Below are positions 1 to 6,175 of a stretch of DNA of 6,251 bases, piece after piece. The notes under the pieces are model-generated. The model was not told the origin of the DNA. It worked only from the letters and a program-made list of their open reading frames with translations, and searched no databases. Origin of the DNA: Halomonas sp. (lineage in GTDB: Bacteria > Pseudomonadota > Gammaproteobacteria > Pseudomonadales > Halomonadaceae); NCBI GenBank assembly GCA_003560175.1, contig PWIZ01000189.1, positions 1 through 6,251 of the forward strand, in the 5' to 3' direction. The position numbers were made by a program, and so were the translations under genes. Numbering within the stretch: the stretch's first letter is position 1; each line of letters begins with the position of its first letter.

Positions 1-204
1 CTGAAAGCGTCCGAGCTGGTGGTGCACGGCATCCGCCTGGGCTTCGACGCTGAGCCGGGTGATGGACTCCGTGGCGCTTCGGGAGGCCTGATAGAAGGGC
101 AGGGTGGTAGCCAGCCCGGCCAGCAGGGCCGTGGCCAGGATGCCCAGCGCGGTAAGCGTGCGAATCCGCAAGTGCATGCGGTGGATGTAGCGTGTGGCGT
201 TCAT
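1..204 (-). CDS. Membrane-anchored sensor-like protein, N-terminal part (cut by window edge)
   Basis: The minus strand encodes 68 residues from ATG at 204-202, open to the window edge. The N-terminus is basic (residues 1-15 include R5, H8, R9, R13, R15). One hydrophobic helix follows at about residues 17-38, and then a polar, probably periplasmic segment rich in Ser, Ala and His. A non-cleaved signal anchor followed by an extracytoplasmic domain is typical of sensor histidine kinases, diguanylate cyclases and chemoreceptors, but the diagnostic domains lie outside the window, so no function is assigned. The start is uncertain: an in-frame ATG at 222-220 would add six residues, another ATG lies at 177-175, and none has a clear ribosome binding site. 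The gene follows bamD in the same direction but behind a terminator, so it probably has its own promoter. In Pseudomonas aeruginosa the sensor kinase gene pilS holds this position after bamD (comL). This protein, with one helix near its N-terminus, does not look like six-helix PilS. Confidence 0.6.
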   Translation of the reverse strand, partial: MNATRYIHRMHLRIRTLTALGILATALLAGLATTLPFYQASRSATESITRLSVEAQADAVHHQLGRFQ

Positions 205-256
205 CGAGTCGTCGGGGGGCATTGGCGTCGCTGGCGGAGTAAGCGGCGTCGGGGGC

Positions 257-287
257 TTCAAGAAGATGCCCCGCCGGGCGGCGGGGC
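257..287 (-). terminator. Rho-independent terminator of bamD
   Basis: The arms GCCCCGCC (268-275) and GGCGGGGC (280-287) form a perfect 8-bp GC stem with a 4-base loop. Read on the minus strand, the stem is followed by ATCTTCTTG, a modest T-rich tail. It lies 20 bases past the bamD stop codon and before the next minus-strand gene. The tail is interrupted, so termination may be incomplete. Confidence 0.7.
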
Positions 288-307
288 GGGCGGTCACAGT
301 GCCGCGA

Positions 308-1132
308 TCAGGCCGACAGCGACTGGGCGCGCACGTGTCGGGGTTCGAAGGTTCGACCGCGCAGCTGCTGGTGACGCGGGTCGTTCTCGATCAGCACCTC
401 GAGGACCTCGCGGGCGCGGTCGCGCATTTCCAGGCCCAGGTAGCCCTCGACCATGACCGCCAAGGCATCGCGGGACGCCTCGCTCTCGGGATAGTTCTCG
501 ATCACCCAGCGACCACGCTCTACGGCGGCCAGGTAGGCCCCCCGGCGCAGGTAGTAGTCGGCCACGTGGAGTTCGTGGCGGGACATCAGGTTGCGCAGGT
601 AGATAATGCGCTGCCGGGCGTCCGGGGCGTACTCGCTGTTGGGGTAGAGCCGCACCAGTTCGCTGAAGTCGGTATAGGCGTCGCGGGAGGCGCCCAGGTC
701 ACGCTTGGAGATATCGATCAGCTTCAGGCGCTCGAGGCTGAAACGCCCCGCCTGCCAGGAGGCCAGGCCGCGCATGTAGAGGGCATAGTCTGCCTGGGGG
801 TGGCTCGGGTGCAGGCGGATGAAGCGGCTGGCCGCAGCCCGGGCGGCCTCCCAGTCACCGCTCTCATGGTAGGCGTAGATCAGCTCCAGCTGCGCCTGTT
901 CGGCATGGTTGCCGAAGGGGTAGCGGGTGTCCAGGGCCTCGAGCCGGGTGATGGCCGCAGTGAAGTTGCGCCGCTCCAGGGAGCTGCGCGCCTCTTCGTA
1001 GAGTTCGCGTTCGGCGACGCCGGCGAACTCATCCTCTTCTTCGTCGGTGGAACCGCTGCTGGCGCAGCCCAACAGCAGGCTGGAGGCCAGCACCAGAGCC
1101 GCAAGACGGGCGGTAGGGCGGAAAACGCGCAT
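308..1132 (-). CDS. bamD: BamD, outer membrane protein assembly lipoprotein
   Basis: BamD (YfiO/ComL) is an essential lipoprotein of the BAM complex. It sits on the periplasmic face of the outer membrane and helps BamA fold beta-barrel proteins. The 274-residue product starts with a lipoprotein signal peptide: basic N-terminus, hydrophobic core at about 10-21, and lipobox Leu-Leu-Gly-Cys with the acylated cysteine at C23. A short acidic linker (D30-E36) leads into five TPR-like helical repeats from about residue 40. Family-typical stretches include LEALDTRYPFG (64-74), RFIRLHPSHP (103-112) and YMRGL (119-123). ATG at 1132-1130 is chosen because it puts the signal peptide at the N-terminus and has GAGGA at 1142-1138, five bases upstream. 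An in-frame extension to 1183 would add 17 residues that do not suit a signal peptide. The protein is about 29 residues longer than E. coli BamD, partly through a basic C-terminal tail. It is divergent from rluD, as in other gammaproteobacteria. Confidence 0.96.
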   Translation of the reverse strand: MRVFRPTARLAALVLASSLLLGCASSGSTDEEEDEFAGVAERELYEEARSSLERRNFTAAITRLEALDTRYPFGNHAEQAQLELIYAYHESGDWEAARAAASRFIRLHPSHPQADYALYMRGLASWQAGRFSLERLKLIDISKRDLGASRDAYTDFSELVRLYPNSEYAPDARQRIIYLRNLMSRHELHVADYYLRRGAYLAAVERGRWVIENYPESEASRDALAVMVEGYLGLEMRDRAREVLEVLIENDPRHQQLRGRTFEPRHVRAQSLSA

Positions 1133-1273
1133 CGTGATCCTCGTGGCAAACAACTCGGACGGGCCGTGATAGAATCGACCCAAACGCGCTCACTATAAAG
1201 CACTGCGCGTCAAAACGCAGTCATCGTGCGGCACCTCCTTCTCTTCACTCTGCTGACTGGCAGCCACTAGACC
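1133..1273. promoter_or_regulatory. Divergent bamD / rluD control region
   Basis: This 141-bp gap must carry start signals for both bamD (leftward) and rluD (rightward). On the plus strand the best -10-like elements are TATAAA (1194-1199) and TAGAAT (1170-1175), neither with a convincing -35 box at normal spacing. On the minus strand the overlapping TATAGT (plus positions 1192-1197) is a -10-like match with a poor -35. The AT-rich core at about 1192-1199 is the likeliest place for polymerase contact in either direction. Exact start sites cannot be fixed by reading. Confidence 0.4.
1202..1221 (+). other. Stem-loop in rluD leader
   Basis: ACTGCG (1202-1207) and CGCAGT (1216-1221) form a perfect 6-bp stem around an 8-base loop. 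It lies just downstream of the TATAAA element, so it would be at or near the 5' end of an rluD transcript begun there. It is followed by a CACCTCCTT tract (1233-1241) that is complementary to a Shine-Dalgarno sequence. rluD itself has no recognisable ribosome binding site. A regulatory role is possible but unsupported beyond these sequence features. Confidence 0.35.
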
Positions 1274-2233
1274 ATGCCCCAGACTCTGGAAGCCCAGCAA
1301 CGCATTCCCGATGCCATGGCCGGCCTGCGCCTCGACCAGGCCGCCACAGAGCTGTTTGCCGACTACTCCCGTGAGCGCTTGAAGGCCTGGATCAAGGCCG
1401 GCGACCTTACCCTGGATGGAAGCCCCGCCAGGCCCCGAGACAAGGTCTACGGCGGTGAGTGGTTGCGCCTCGCCACCGAGATCGAGGAGGACACCCGCTT
1501 CGCACCCGAGGATATCCCCCTGGAGGTGGTGTTCGAAGACGACGAGGTGTTAGTGATCAACAAGCCGGCCGGCTTGGTGGTCCATCCTGCGGCGGGCAAT
1601 CCGGACGGCACCCTGCTCAATGCCCTGCTGCACCACTCCCCTCGGCTTGCGGGCGTGCCCCGGGCCGGCATCGTGCACCGTCTGGACAAGGACACTACGG
1701 GCCTGATGGTGGTGGCCAAGACCTTGACCGCCCAGGCCGCACTGGTGGCTCAGCTGCAGGCGCGCACGGTCTCCCGCGAGTACGACGCGGTCTGCGTGGG
1801 GGGGATGACATCGGGTGGCAAGGTGGACGCGCCCATCGGCCGCCACCCTAAGGATCGCAAGCGCCAGGCGGTGACCGCCTCGGGCAAGCCGGCGGTGACC
1901 CACTTCCGGGTGGTGGAGCGCTTCCGCGCCCATACCCATGTGCGCTGTCGACTGGAGACCGGGCGCACCCATCAGATCCGCGTGCACCTGGCGCACCTTC
2001 GTTATCCGCTGGTGGGTGACCCGGTCTACGGTGGCCGATTGAAGCTGCCGCCCGGCGCCTCTGAGCCCCTCAAGGAGATCCTGCGCGAGTTCCCCCGCCA
2101 GACGCTGCACGCCCGCAAGCTAGCCTTTGTGCACCCCGGGAGTGGCGAGAAGGCGACCTTTCGCTCGCGGCTGCCAGATGACATCCTGATGCTGCTGGAC
2201 TACCTCCGCCACGACCATGAGACAATGCGCTGA
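1274..2233 (+). CDS. rluD: RluD, 23S rRNA pseudouridine(1911/1915/1917) synthase
   Basis: RluD isomerises three uridines to pseudouridine in helix 69 of 23S rRNA, a late step in large-subunit maturation that supports ribosome assembly and translation termination. The 319-residue product has an N-terminal S4-type RNA-binding domain (about 15-75) and an RluA-family catalytic domain (about 85-310). The hallmark GIVHRLDKDTTGLM motif is at 132-145, with D138 the catalytic aspartate (equivalent to D139 in E. coli). A second family block, GRTHQIRVH, is at 230-238, followed by PLVGDPVYGG (245-254). The match to RluD is strong, including NKPAGLVVHPAAGNPDGT at 96-113. The start is the first ATG after an in-frame TAG (1268-1270), and no good Shine-Dalgarno precedes it. 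M15 (1316-1318) is a weaker alternative. The C-terminus is slightly shorter than the 326-residue E. coli protein. It is divergent from bamD and 24 bp from pgeF, so the two are probably co-transcribed. Confidence 0.97.
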   Translation: MPQTLEAQQRIPDAMAGLRLDQAATELFADYSRERLKAWIKAGDLTLDGSPARPRDKVYGGEWLRLATEIEEDTRFAPEDIPLEVVFEDDEVLVINKPAGLVVHPAAGNPDGTLLNALLHHSPRLAGVPRAGIVHRLDKDTTGLMVVAKTLTAQAALVAQLQARTVSREYDAVCVGGMTSGGKVDAPIGRHPKDRKRQAVTASGKPAVTHFRVVERFRAHTHVRCRLETGRTHQIRVHLAHLRYPLVGDPVYGGRLKLPPGASEPLKEILREFPRQTLHARKLAFVHPGSGEKATFRSRLPDDILMLLDYLRHDHETMR

Positions 2234-2257
2234 CCCGTCTTCGCCGAGGACCTGCCG

Positions 2258-3013
2258 ATGAGCGATGCCCCAGACCTGCGGCCTTCCCTGATTCTGCCGG
2301 ACTGGCCGGTGCCCACCTCCGTGGGTGCCTTCGTCACAACCCGTGAGACCGGTCCCAGTCAGGGTGACTACGCCTGCTTCAATCCGGCGGACCACGTGGG
2401 GGACAATACGGATCACGTGGCGCTCTGCCGTCGGCTGCTGCAGAAGCAGGTCGATGAGGAGCGCCCCCTGCTGTGGCTCAATCAGGTCCACGGTGCGCGG
2501 GTGCAGCAGCGCTTCGATCCGACGTCGCCCGAGGCCGATGTCGCGGTGGCCTTCAATCGTGACTATGCCTGCGTGGTGCTCACTGCGGACTGCCTGCCGG
2601 TGTTCTTCAGTGACTATCGCGGCACTCGGGTGGCGGTGGCCCACGCCGGCTGGCGAGGGCTGGCGGGCGGCGTGCTGGAGGCCTCGGTGGCTGCCCTGGG
2701 CGTGCCACCGGAAGAGCAGCTGGCCTGGCTGGGACCGGCGATCTCCAACGCTCAGTTCGAGGTGGGGCCAGAGGTCTATCATGCCTTCGTCGGTGTGCAC
2801 CCCGAGGCCACCGAGGCCTTCGACCCCAGCCCCTACCGCCTCGACCACTATATGGCCGATCTCTACCGGCTGGCGCGCCTGCGCCTCGAGCGCCTAGGCG
2901 TGTCGCACATCAGCGGCGGCCACTTCTGCACCGCCTGCGAGCCGCGCTTCTACTCCCACCGCCGCGACGACGGAGTCACCGGCCGCATGGCCAGCGTGAT
3001 CTGGTTGCGTTAG
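2258..3013 (+). CDS. pgeF: PgeF (YfiH), peptidoglycan editing factor, DUF152 / laccase-domain family
   Basis: Members of this family (YfiH, DUF152, formerly annotated polyphenol oxidase or laccase) are metal-dependent enzymes. E. coli PgeF keeps the muropeptide stem correct by acting against L-serine wrongly added in place of L-alanine during MurC-dependent precursor synthesis, and related human LACC1/FAMIN has purine-nucleoside activities. The 251-residue protein carries the expected metal-site motifs: NQVHG with H78, ADCLPV with C112 and AVAHAGWRG with H129. The cysteine-rich C-terminal block CTACEPRFYSHRRD is at 224-237. Length matches the family, about 240-250 residues. ATG at 2258 is supported by GAGGA at 2246-2250 with a 7-base spacer. 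It lies 24 bp after the rluD stop with no terminator between, so it is probably in the same operon. The exact substrate in this organism is inferred from the family. Confidence 0.95.
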   Translation: MSDAPDLRPSLILPDWPVPTSVGAFVTTRETGPSQGDYACFNPADHVGDNTDHVALCRRLLQKQVDEERPLLWLNQVHGARVQQRFDPTSPEADVAVAFNRDYACVVLTADCLPVFFSDYRGTRVAVAHAGWRGLAGGVLEASVAALGVPPEEQLAWLGPAISNAQFEVGPEVYHAFVGVHPEATEAFDPSPYRLDHYMADLYRLARLRLERLGVSHISGGHFCTACEPRFYSHRRDDGVTGRMASVIWLR

Positions 3014-3014
3014 G

Positions 3015-3072
3015 CGCCCGCTCTTGTCCCATTGACCCCCGTCAACTCTTCATGTCCCTCTGCTGGCGGGCG
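3015..3072 (+). other. pgeF-clpB spacer repeats, possible weak pgeF terminator
   Basis: A small stem TTGAC/GTCAA (3032-3036 and 3041-3045, 4-base loop) is followed by CTCTTCATGTCCCTC, a poor T tract. It is nested inside a wider inverted repeat, CGCCCGC (3015-3021) and GCGGGCG (3066-3072). Neither is a classical terminator, so rluD-pgeF transcripts may end here inefficiently or read through into clpB. The right arm of the wide repeat ends one base before the heat-shock promoter. Confidence 0.3.
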
Positions 3073-3073
3073 A

Positions 3074-3102
3074 CTTGAAACTGGCTCAGCCTGACTCCAT
3101 TG
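3074..3102 (+). promoter_or_regulatory. Sigma-32 (RpoH) heat-shock promoter of clpB
   Basis: CTTGAAA (3074-3080) is a perfect RpoH -35 element. After a 14-base spacer comes CTCCATTG (3095-3102), which matches six of the seven fixed positions of the CCCCATNT -10 element. This spacing is within the E. coli sigma-32 range. Transcription should begin near 3106-3110, giving a leader of about 67-70 bases. No CIRCE (HrcA) operator is present, so control is probably purely RpoH-type. This agrees with clpB being a classical member of the RpoH regulon. Confidence 0.87.
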
Positions 3103-3105
3103 ATA

Positions 3106-3153
3106 CTGTCAAGACGAATTGACAGGGCCATGCGGCGCGTCCAAGCGCGCCGC
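3106..3153 (+). promoter_or_regulatory. Tandem perfect stem-loops in the clpB 5' leader
   Basis: Hairpin 1 pairs CTGTCAA (3106-3112) with TTGACAG (3119-3125) over a 6-base loop. Hairpin 2 pairs GCGGCGCG (3132-3139) with CGCGCCGC (3146-3153) over the loop TCCAAG. Both stems are perfect (7 and 8 bp). Hairpin 1 starts about where the sigma-32 transcript should begin, and hairpin 2 ends nine bases before the Shine-Dalgarno. The ribosome binding site is left unpaired by these stems, so mRNA 5'-end stabilisation is a likelier role than a simple melting thermometer. This is inference. Confidence 0.6.
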
Positions 3154-3162
3154 CACCCCGAT

Positions 3163-3171
3163 GGAGGAAGG
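3163..3171 (+). promoter_or_regulatory. Strong ribosome binding site deciding the clpB start
   Basis: GGAGGAAGG contains a near-ideal Shine-Dalgarno GGAGGA (3163-3168) seven bases before ATG 3176. It overlaps an upstream in-frame ATG (3161) and excludes that start, as well as the TTG at 3119. Confidence 0.85.
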
Positions 3172-3175
3172 ATTC

Positions 3176-5758
3176 ATGCGTTTCGACAAGTTTACCGCCA
3201 AGCTGCAGAACGCCGTGGCCGACGCCCAATCCCTGGCCGTGGGCCGTGGCCACAACCAGCTGGAGCCCGGCCACCTGCTGCTGGCGCTGCTTGATGCCCG
3301 CGATACCGGCGTCAAGGCGTTGGTGCAGAAAGCCGACGGCGATGCTGCCCGGCTGCGCGATGGCCTGGTGGGCCACCTCGATGATCTGCCCAAGGTCGCC
3401 AACTTCGATGGGGAGGTGCAGCCCTCTCGAGACCTGATCAAGCTGTTCAACCTCACCGACCGCGAGGCTCAAAAGCGCGGCGATCAGTACATCGCCAGCG
3501 AGCTGGTGTTGCTAGCCGCGCTGGAGATGGGCCACGCGGTGACCAAGCTACTGACGCAGGCCGGGGTGACCCGCAAGTCGCTGGGGACCGCCGTTGACAG
3601 CGTGCGCGGCGGCGAGAAGGTCGACGACCCCAACGCCGAGGACCAGCGCGAGGCGCTGGAGAAGTACACCCTCGACCTCAACGAGCGCGCCGCCAGCGGC
3701 AAGATCGACCCGGTGATCGGCCGCGATGACGAGATCCGTCGTACCATCCAGGTGCTGCAGCGGCGCACCAAGAACAACCCGGTGCTGATCGGCGAGCCCG
3801 GCGTGGGCAAGACCGCCATCGTCGAGGGGCTGGCCCAGCGCATCGTCGACGGCGAGGTGCCCGAGGGGCTCAAGGACAAGCGCGTGCTCTCGCTGGACAT
3901 GGGGGCGCTGCTGGCCGGAGCCAAGTTCCGCGGCGAGTTCGAGGAGCGCCTCAAGTCGGTGCTCAAGGAGCTGTCCCAGGAAGAGGGCCGGGTGATCCTG
4001 TTCATCGACGAGCTGCACACCATGGTCGGCGCCGGCAAGGCCGAAGGCGCCATGGATGCCGGCAACATGCTCAAGCCGGCGCTGGCCCGGGGCGAGCTGC
4101 ACTGCGTGGGTGCTACCACCCTGGACGAGTACCGCAAGTACATCGAGAAAGATGCCGCCCTGGAGCGCCGTTTCCAGAAGGTGCTGGTGGAGGAGCCTAG
4201 CGAGGAGGACACCGTGGCGATCCTGCGCGGCCTCAAGGAGCGTTACGAGGTGCACCACGGCGTCGATATCACCGACGGCGCCATCATCGCTGCGGCCAAG
4301 CTCTCGACCCGCTATATCACCGACCGCCAGCTGCCCGACAAGGCCATCGACCTGATCGATGAGGCCTCCTCCCGGATTCGCATGGAGCTTGACTCCAAGC
4401 CTGAGGAGATGGACCGCCTCGACCGCCGGTTGATACAGCTAAAAATGGAGCGTGAGCACCTCAAGAAGGAGACCGACGAGGCGTCGAAGAAGCGGCTGGA
4501 GCATCTCGAGGAGCAGATCGAGGAGCTGGCCCGCGAATACGCGGATCTCGACGAGATCTGGAAGGCCGAGAAGGCCAGTATTCAGGGGGCCGCTCAGTTC
4601 AAGGACGAGCTTGAACGCACCCGGGTGGAGCTGGAGCAGGCGCGCCGCCAAGGCGACCTGGCGCGGATGTCCGAGATTCAGTATGGGGTCATCCCCGGGC
4701 TCGAGAAGAAGATCGCCGAGGCCGGGGAGGGCGAGGCCGACACCTCCAAGCACCAGCTGCTGCGCTCCAACGTCACCGAGGAGGAGATCGCCGAGGTGGT
4801 ATCGCGCTGGACCGGCATCCCGGTCGCCAAGATGCTCGAGGGCGAGCGTGACAAGTTGCTGCGCATGGAGGAAGCCCTGCACGAGCGGGTGATCGGTCAG
4901 CACGAGGCAGTGACCGCCGTCGCCAACGCCGTACGCCGCTCCCGCGCCGGCCTCTCGGACCCTAACCGGCCAAACGGTTCCTTCCTGTTCCTTGGTCCCA
5001 CCGGGGTGGGTAAGACGGAGCTTTGCAAGTCGCTGGCCAACTTCCTCTTCGATACCGAGGAAGCCATGGTGCGCATCGATATGTCGGAGTTCATGGAGAA
5101 ACACTCCGTGGCGCGGCTGATCGGCGCGCCCCCTGGCTATGTGGGCTACGAGGAGGGTGGCTATCTGACCGAGGCGGTGCGCCGCAAACCCTACTCGGTA
5201 CTGCTGCTCGACGAGGTAGAGAAGGCCCATCCGGACGTCTTCAATATCCTGTTGCAGGTGCTCGAGGACGGCCGTCTGACCGATGGCCAGGGCCGCACGG
5301 TGGACTTCCGAAATACCGTGATCGTGATGACCTCCAACCTGGGCTCGGACATCATCCAGCGCCTGGGGGGCGACGACGCCGATTATGAGCAGATGAAGGA
5401 AATGGTGATGGAGGTGGTGGGTACCCACTTCCGGCCTGAGCTGATCAACCGTATCGACGAGGTGGTGGTGTTCCACGCCCTGGGGCAGGAGCAGATCCAG
5501 GCCATCGCCGCCATTCAGCTCGAGCGTCTACGCGCCCGTCTGGCCGAACACGGCCTCGGTCTCGAGGTCAGCGACGCGGCCGTGGCCCAGCTCGCCGTGG
5601 TGGGTTTCGACCCGATCTACGGCGCGCGTCCACTGAAGCGCGCGATCCAGAGCCGCCTCGAGAACCCGTTGGCCCAGGACCTGCTGGCCGGCAAGTTCCT
5701 GCCGGGGGACGTCATCCACGTGGAGGCCGAGGGCAGTCAGCTGGTGTTCCAGAGCTGA
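3176..5758 (+). CDS. clpB: ClpB, Hsp100 protein disaggregase
   Basis: ClpB is a cytoplasmic hexameric AAA+ chaperone. With DnaK-DnaJ-GrpE it pulls polypeptides out of heat-induced aggregates through its central pore. The 860-residue protein (E. coli 857) is complete. It has a Clp N-domain (about 1-145), NBD1 with Walker A GEPGVGKT (206-213), Walker B VILFIDE (273-279) and arginine fingers R331/R332, and a coiled-coil middle domain (about 400-540) that separates ClpB from ClpA/ClpC and binds DnaK. NBD2 follows with Walker A GPTGVGKT (607-614), Walker B VLLLDE (675-680) and sensor-2 GARPLKR (816-822). The NBD2 pore loop GYVGYEEGG keeps Y655, while the NBD1 pore loop is AKFRGEFEE with F251 where E. 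coli has tyrosine. There is no ClpP-binding IGL/F loop, as expected. ATG 3176 is fixed by the strong Shine-Dalgarno and by alignment of [11 protein letters not shown] with the E. coli N-terminus. It is expressed from its own sigma-32 promoter and ends at its own terminator. Confidence 0.99.
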   Translation: MRFDKFTAKLQNAVADAQSLAVGRGHNQLEPGHLLLALLDARDTGVKALVQKADGDAARLRDGLVGHLDDLPKVANFDGEVQPSRDLIKLFNLTDREAQKRGDQYIASELVLLAALEMGHAVTKLLTQAGVTRKSLGTAVDSVRGGEKVDDPNAEDQREALEKYTLDLNERAASGKIDPVIGRDDEIRRTIQVLQRRTKNNPVLIGEPGVGKTAIVEGLAQRIVDGEVPEGLKDKRVLSLDMGALLAGAKFRGEFEERLKSVLKELSQEEGRVILFIDELHTMVGAGKAEGAMDAGNMLKPALARGELHCVGATTLDEYRKYIEKDAALERRFQKVLVEEPSEEDTVAILRGLKERYEVHHGVDITDGAIIAAAKLSTRYITDRQLPDKAIDLIDEASSRIRMELDSKPEEMDRLDRRLIQLKMEREHLKKETDEASKKRLEHLEEQIEELAREYADLDEIWKAEKASIQGAAQFKDELERTRVELEQARRQGDLARMSEIQYGVIPGLEKKIAEAGEGEADTSKHQLLRSNVTEEEIAEVVSRWTGIPVAKMLEGERDKLLRMEEALHERVIGQHEAVTAVANAVRRSRAGLSDPNRPNGSFLFLGPTGVGKTELCKSLANFLFDTEEAMVRIDMSEFMEKHSVARLIGAPPGYVGYEEGGYLTEAVRRKPYSVLLLDEVEKAHPDVFNILLQVLEDGRLTDGQGRTVDFRNTVIVMTSNLGSDIIQRLGGDDADYEQMKEMVMEVVGTHFRPELINRIDEVVVFHALGQEQIQAIAAIQLERLRARLAEHGLGLEVSDAAVAQLAVVGFDPIYGARPLKRAIQSRLENPLAQDLLAGKFLPGDVIHVEAEGSQLVFQS

Positions 5759-5843
5759 GGCGAACAAAGCGTTACGCAGTTGCCGGGGTGCGTGTCCGGC
5801 GACGGTCTACACTGATTTCAGGTTGCGTCCTGTAACCCCCCTT

Positions 5844-5879
5844 GCCCGCCCGGTGTCCCGCCCGGCGGGCTCTTTTGTT
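5844..5879 (+). terminator. Rho-independent terminator of clpB
   Basis: GCCCGCC (5844-5850) pairs with GGCGGGC (5864-5870) over 13 bases, followed directly by TCTTTTGTT. A tighter alternative stem CCCGC/GCGGG (5858-5862 and 5866-5869 region) shares the right arm. Either form sits at the T tract, 86 bases after the clpB stop. On the minus strand there is no T tract, so it acts only rightward. Confidence 0.85.
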
Positions 5880-5919
5880 GCCGCGACTTGCCTGCTGCTG
5901 ACAGACTCATGGTTTCTCC

Positions 5920-6146
5920 ACGGTTGACACCGTTGCGCCGCTAATGGAATCTTGTCGATTCCTGATTTGCGGGCGCGGAACTCTGCGGGCAACCCCCCAC
6001 TCCCGCGCGAAGGGTAGGCCTCATGGCCTCTACCCGCCGAAGGACTTCCGAGTCCGGGCCAACCGCCCGGGTCGGCCAACGCCCCGACGTGGCGATCTGC
6101 CGCGATAGGGAACGGTTGATTCTTTGTCGTATGGATCAACGGTCCC
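5920..6146 (+). ncRNA. Candidate structured RNA or palindromic element: tandem hairpins
   Basis: No convincing protein is encoded here. The stretch folds on paper into successive stems: ACGGT/ACCGT (5920-5933), GGAATC/GATTCC (5946-5962), GCGCGG/CCGCGC (5973-6008), and a 9-bp stem with a two-base bulge (6012-6035, loop TCAT). Then come GGACT/AGTCC (6042-6055), GGGC/GCCC (6056-6068), GTCGG/CCGAC (6071-6088), CGTGGC/GCCGCG (6088-6104) and GTTGAT/ATCAAC with outer GGGA/TCCC (6108-6146). The 6088-6104 stem uses a G-U pair only possible on the plus-strand transcript, weakly favouring that strand. A TTGACA box (5924-5929) lacks a good -10 at 17 bases (GAATCT). I could not match it to tmRNA, 4.5S, RNase P or 6S RNA. 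It could instead be a repeated intergenic palindromic element or a decayed sequence. Confidence 0.3.
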
Positions 6147-6159
6147 GAATGAGAGTGCA

Positions 6160-6174
6160 GGCCCCAACAGGGCC
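6160..6174 (-). terminator. Hairpin after the partial minus-strand gene, weak terminator candidate
   Basis: GGCCC (6160-6164) pairs with GGGCC (6170-6174) over a 5-base loop. It starts two bases past the TAA stop of the minus-strand gene. The downstream tail on that strand (TGCACTCTCATTC) has only scattered T residues, so efficiency is doubtful. Confidence 0.35.
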
Positions 6175-6175
6175 C

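Noticed and set aside
194..1198. Long plus-strand open frame opposite bamD (334 codons)
   Set aside because: It mirrors bamD codons in high-GC DNA, shows no recognisable domain, and bamD on the other strand is clear from lipobox and TPR similarity.
3119..3175. Longer clpB start giving 19 extra residues (TTG 3119) or 5 extra (ATG 3161)
   Set aside because: The extension encodes the leader hairpin and Shine-Dalgarno, starts close to the predicted transcript start, and does not align with known ClpB N-termini.
3014..3175. CIRCE operator for HrcA near clpB
   Set aside because: The inverted repeats here do not match the TTAGCACTC-N9-GAGTGCTAA consensus.
4439..5476. Long minus-strand open frame inside clpB (345 codons)
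   Set aside because: The His- and Leu-rich composition is typical of an antisense shadow, and the plus strand encodes the conserved ClpB middle and NBD2 regions.
5818..5910. Thirty-codon minus-strand ORF with a GGAG five bases before its ATG
   Set aside because: Its second half is the clpB terminator read backwards, which gives a Pro/Gly repeat; there is no sign of conservation or a promoter.
5807..6139. Minus-strand open frame of 110 codons in the region after clpB
   Set aside because: It starts at TTG without a good ribosome binding site, runs backwards through the clpB terminator and hairpin array, and its Gly/Arg/Pro-rich sequence looks like translated non-coding GC-rich DNA.
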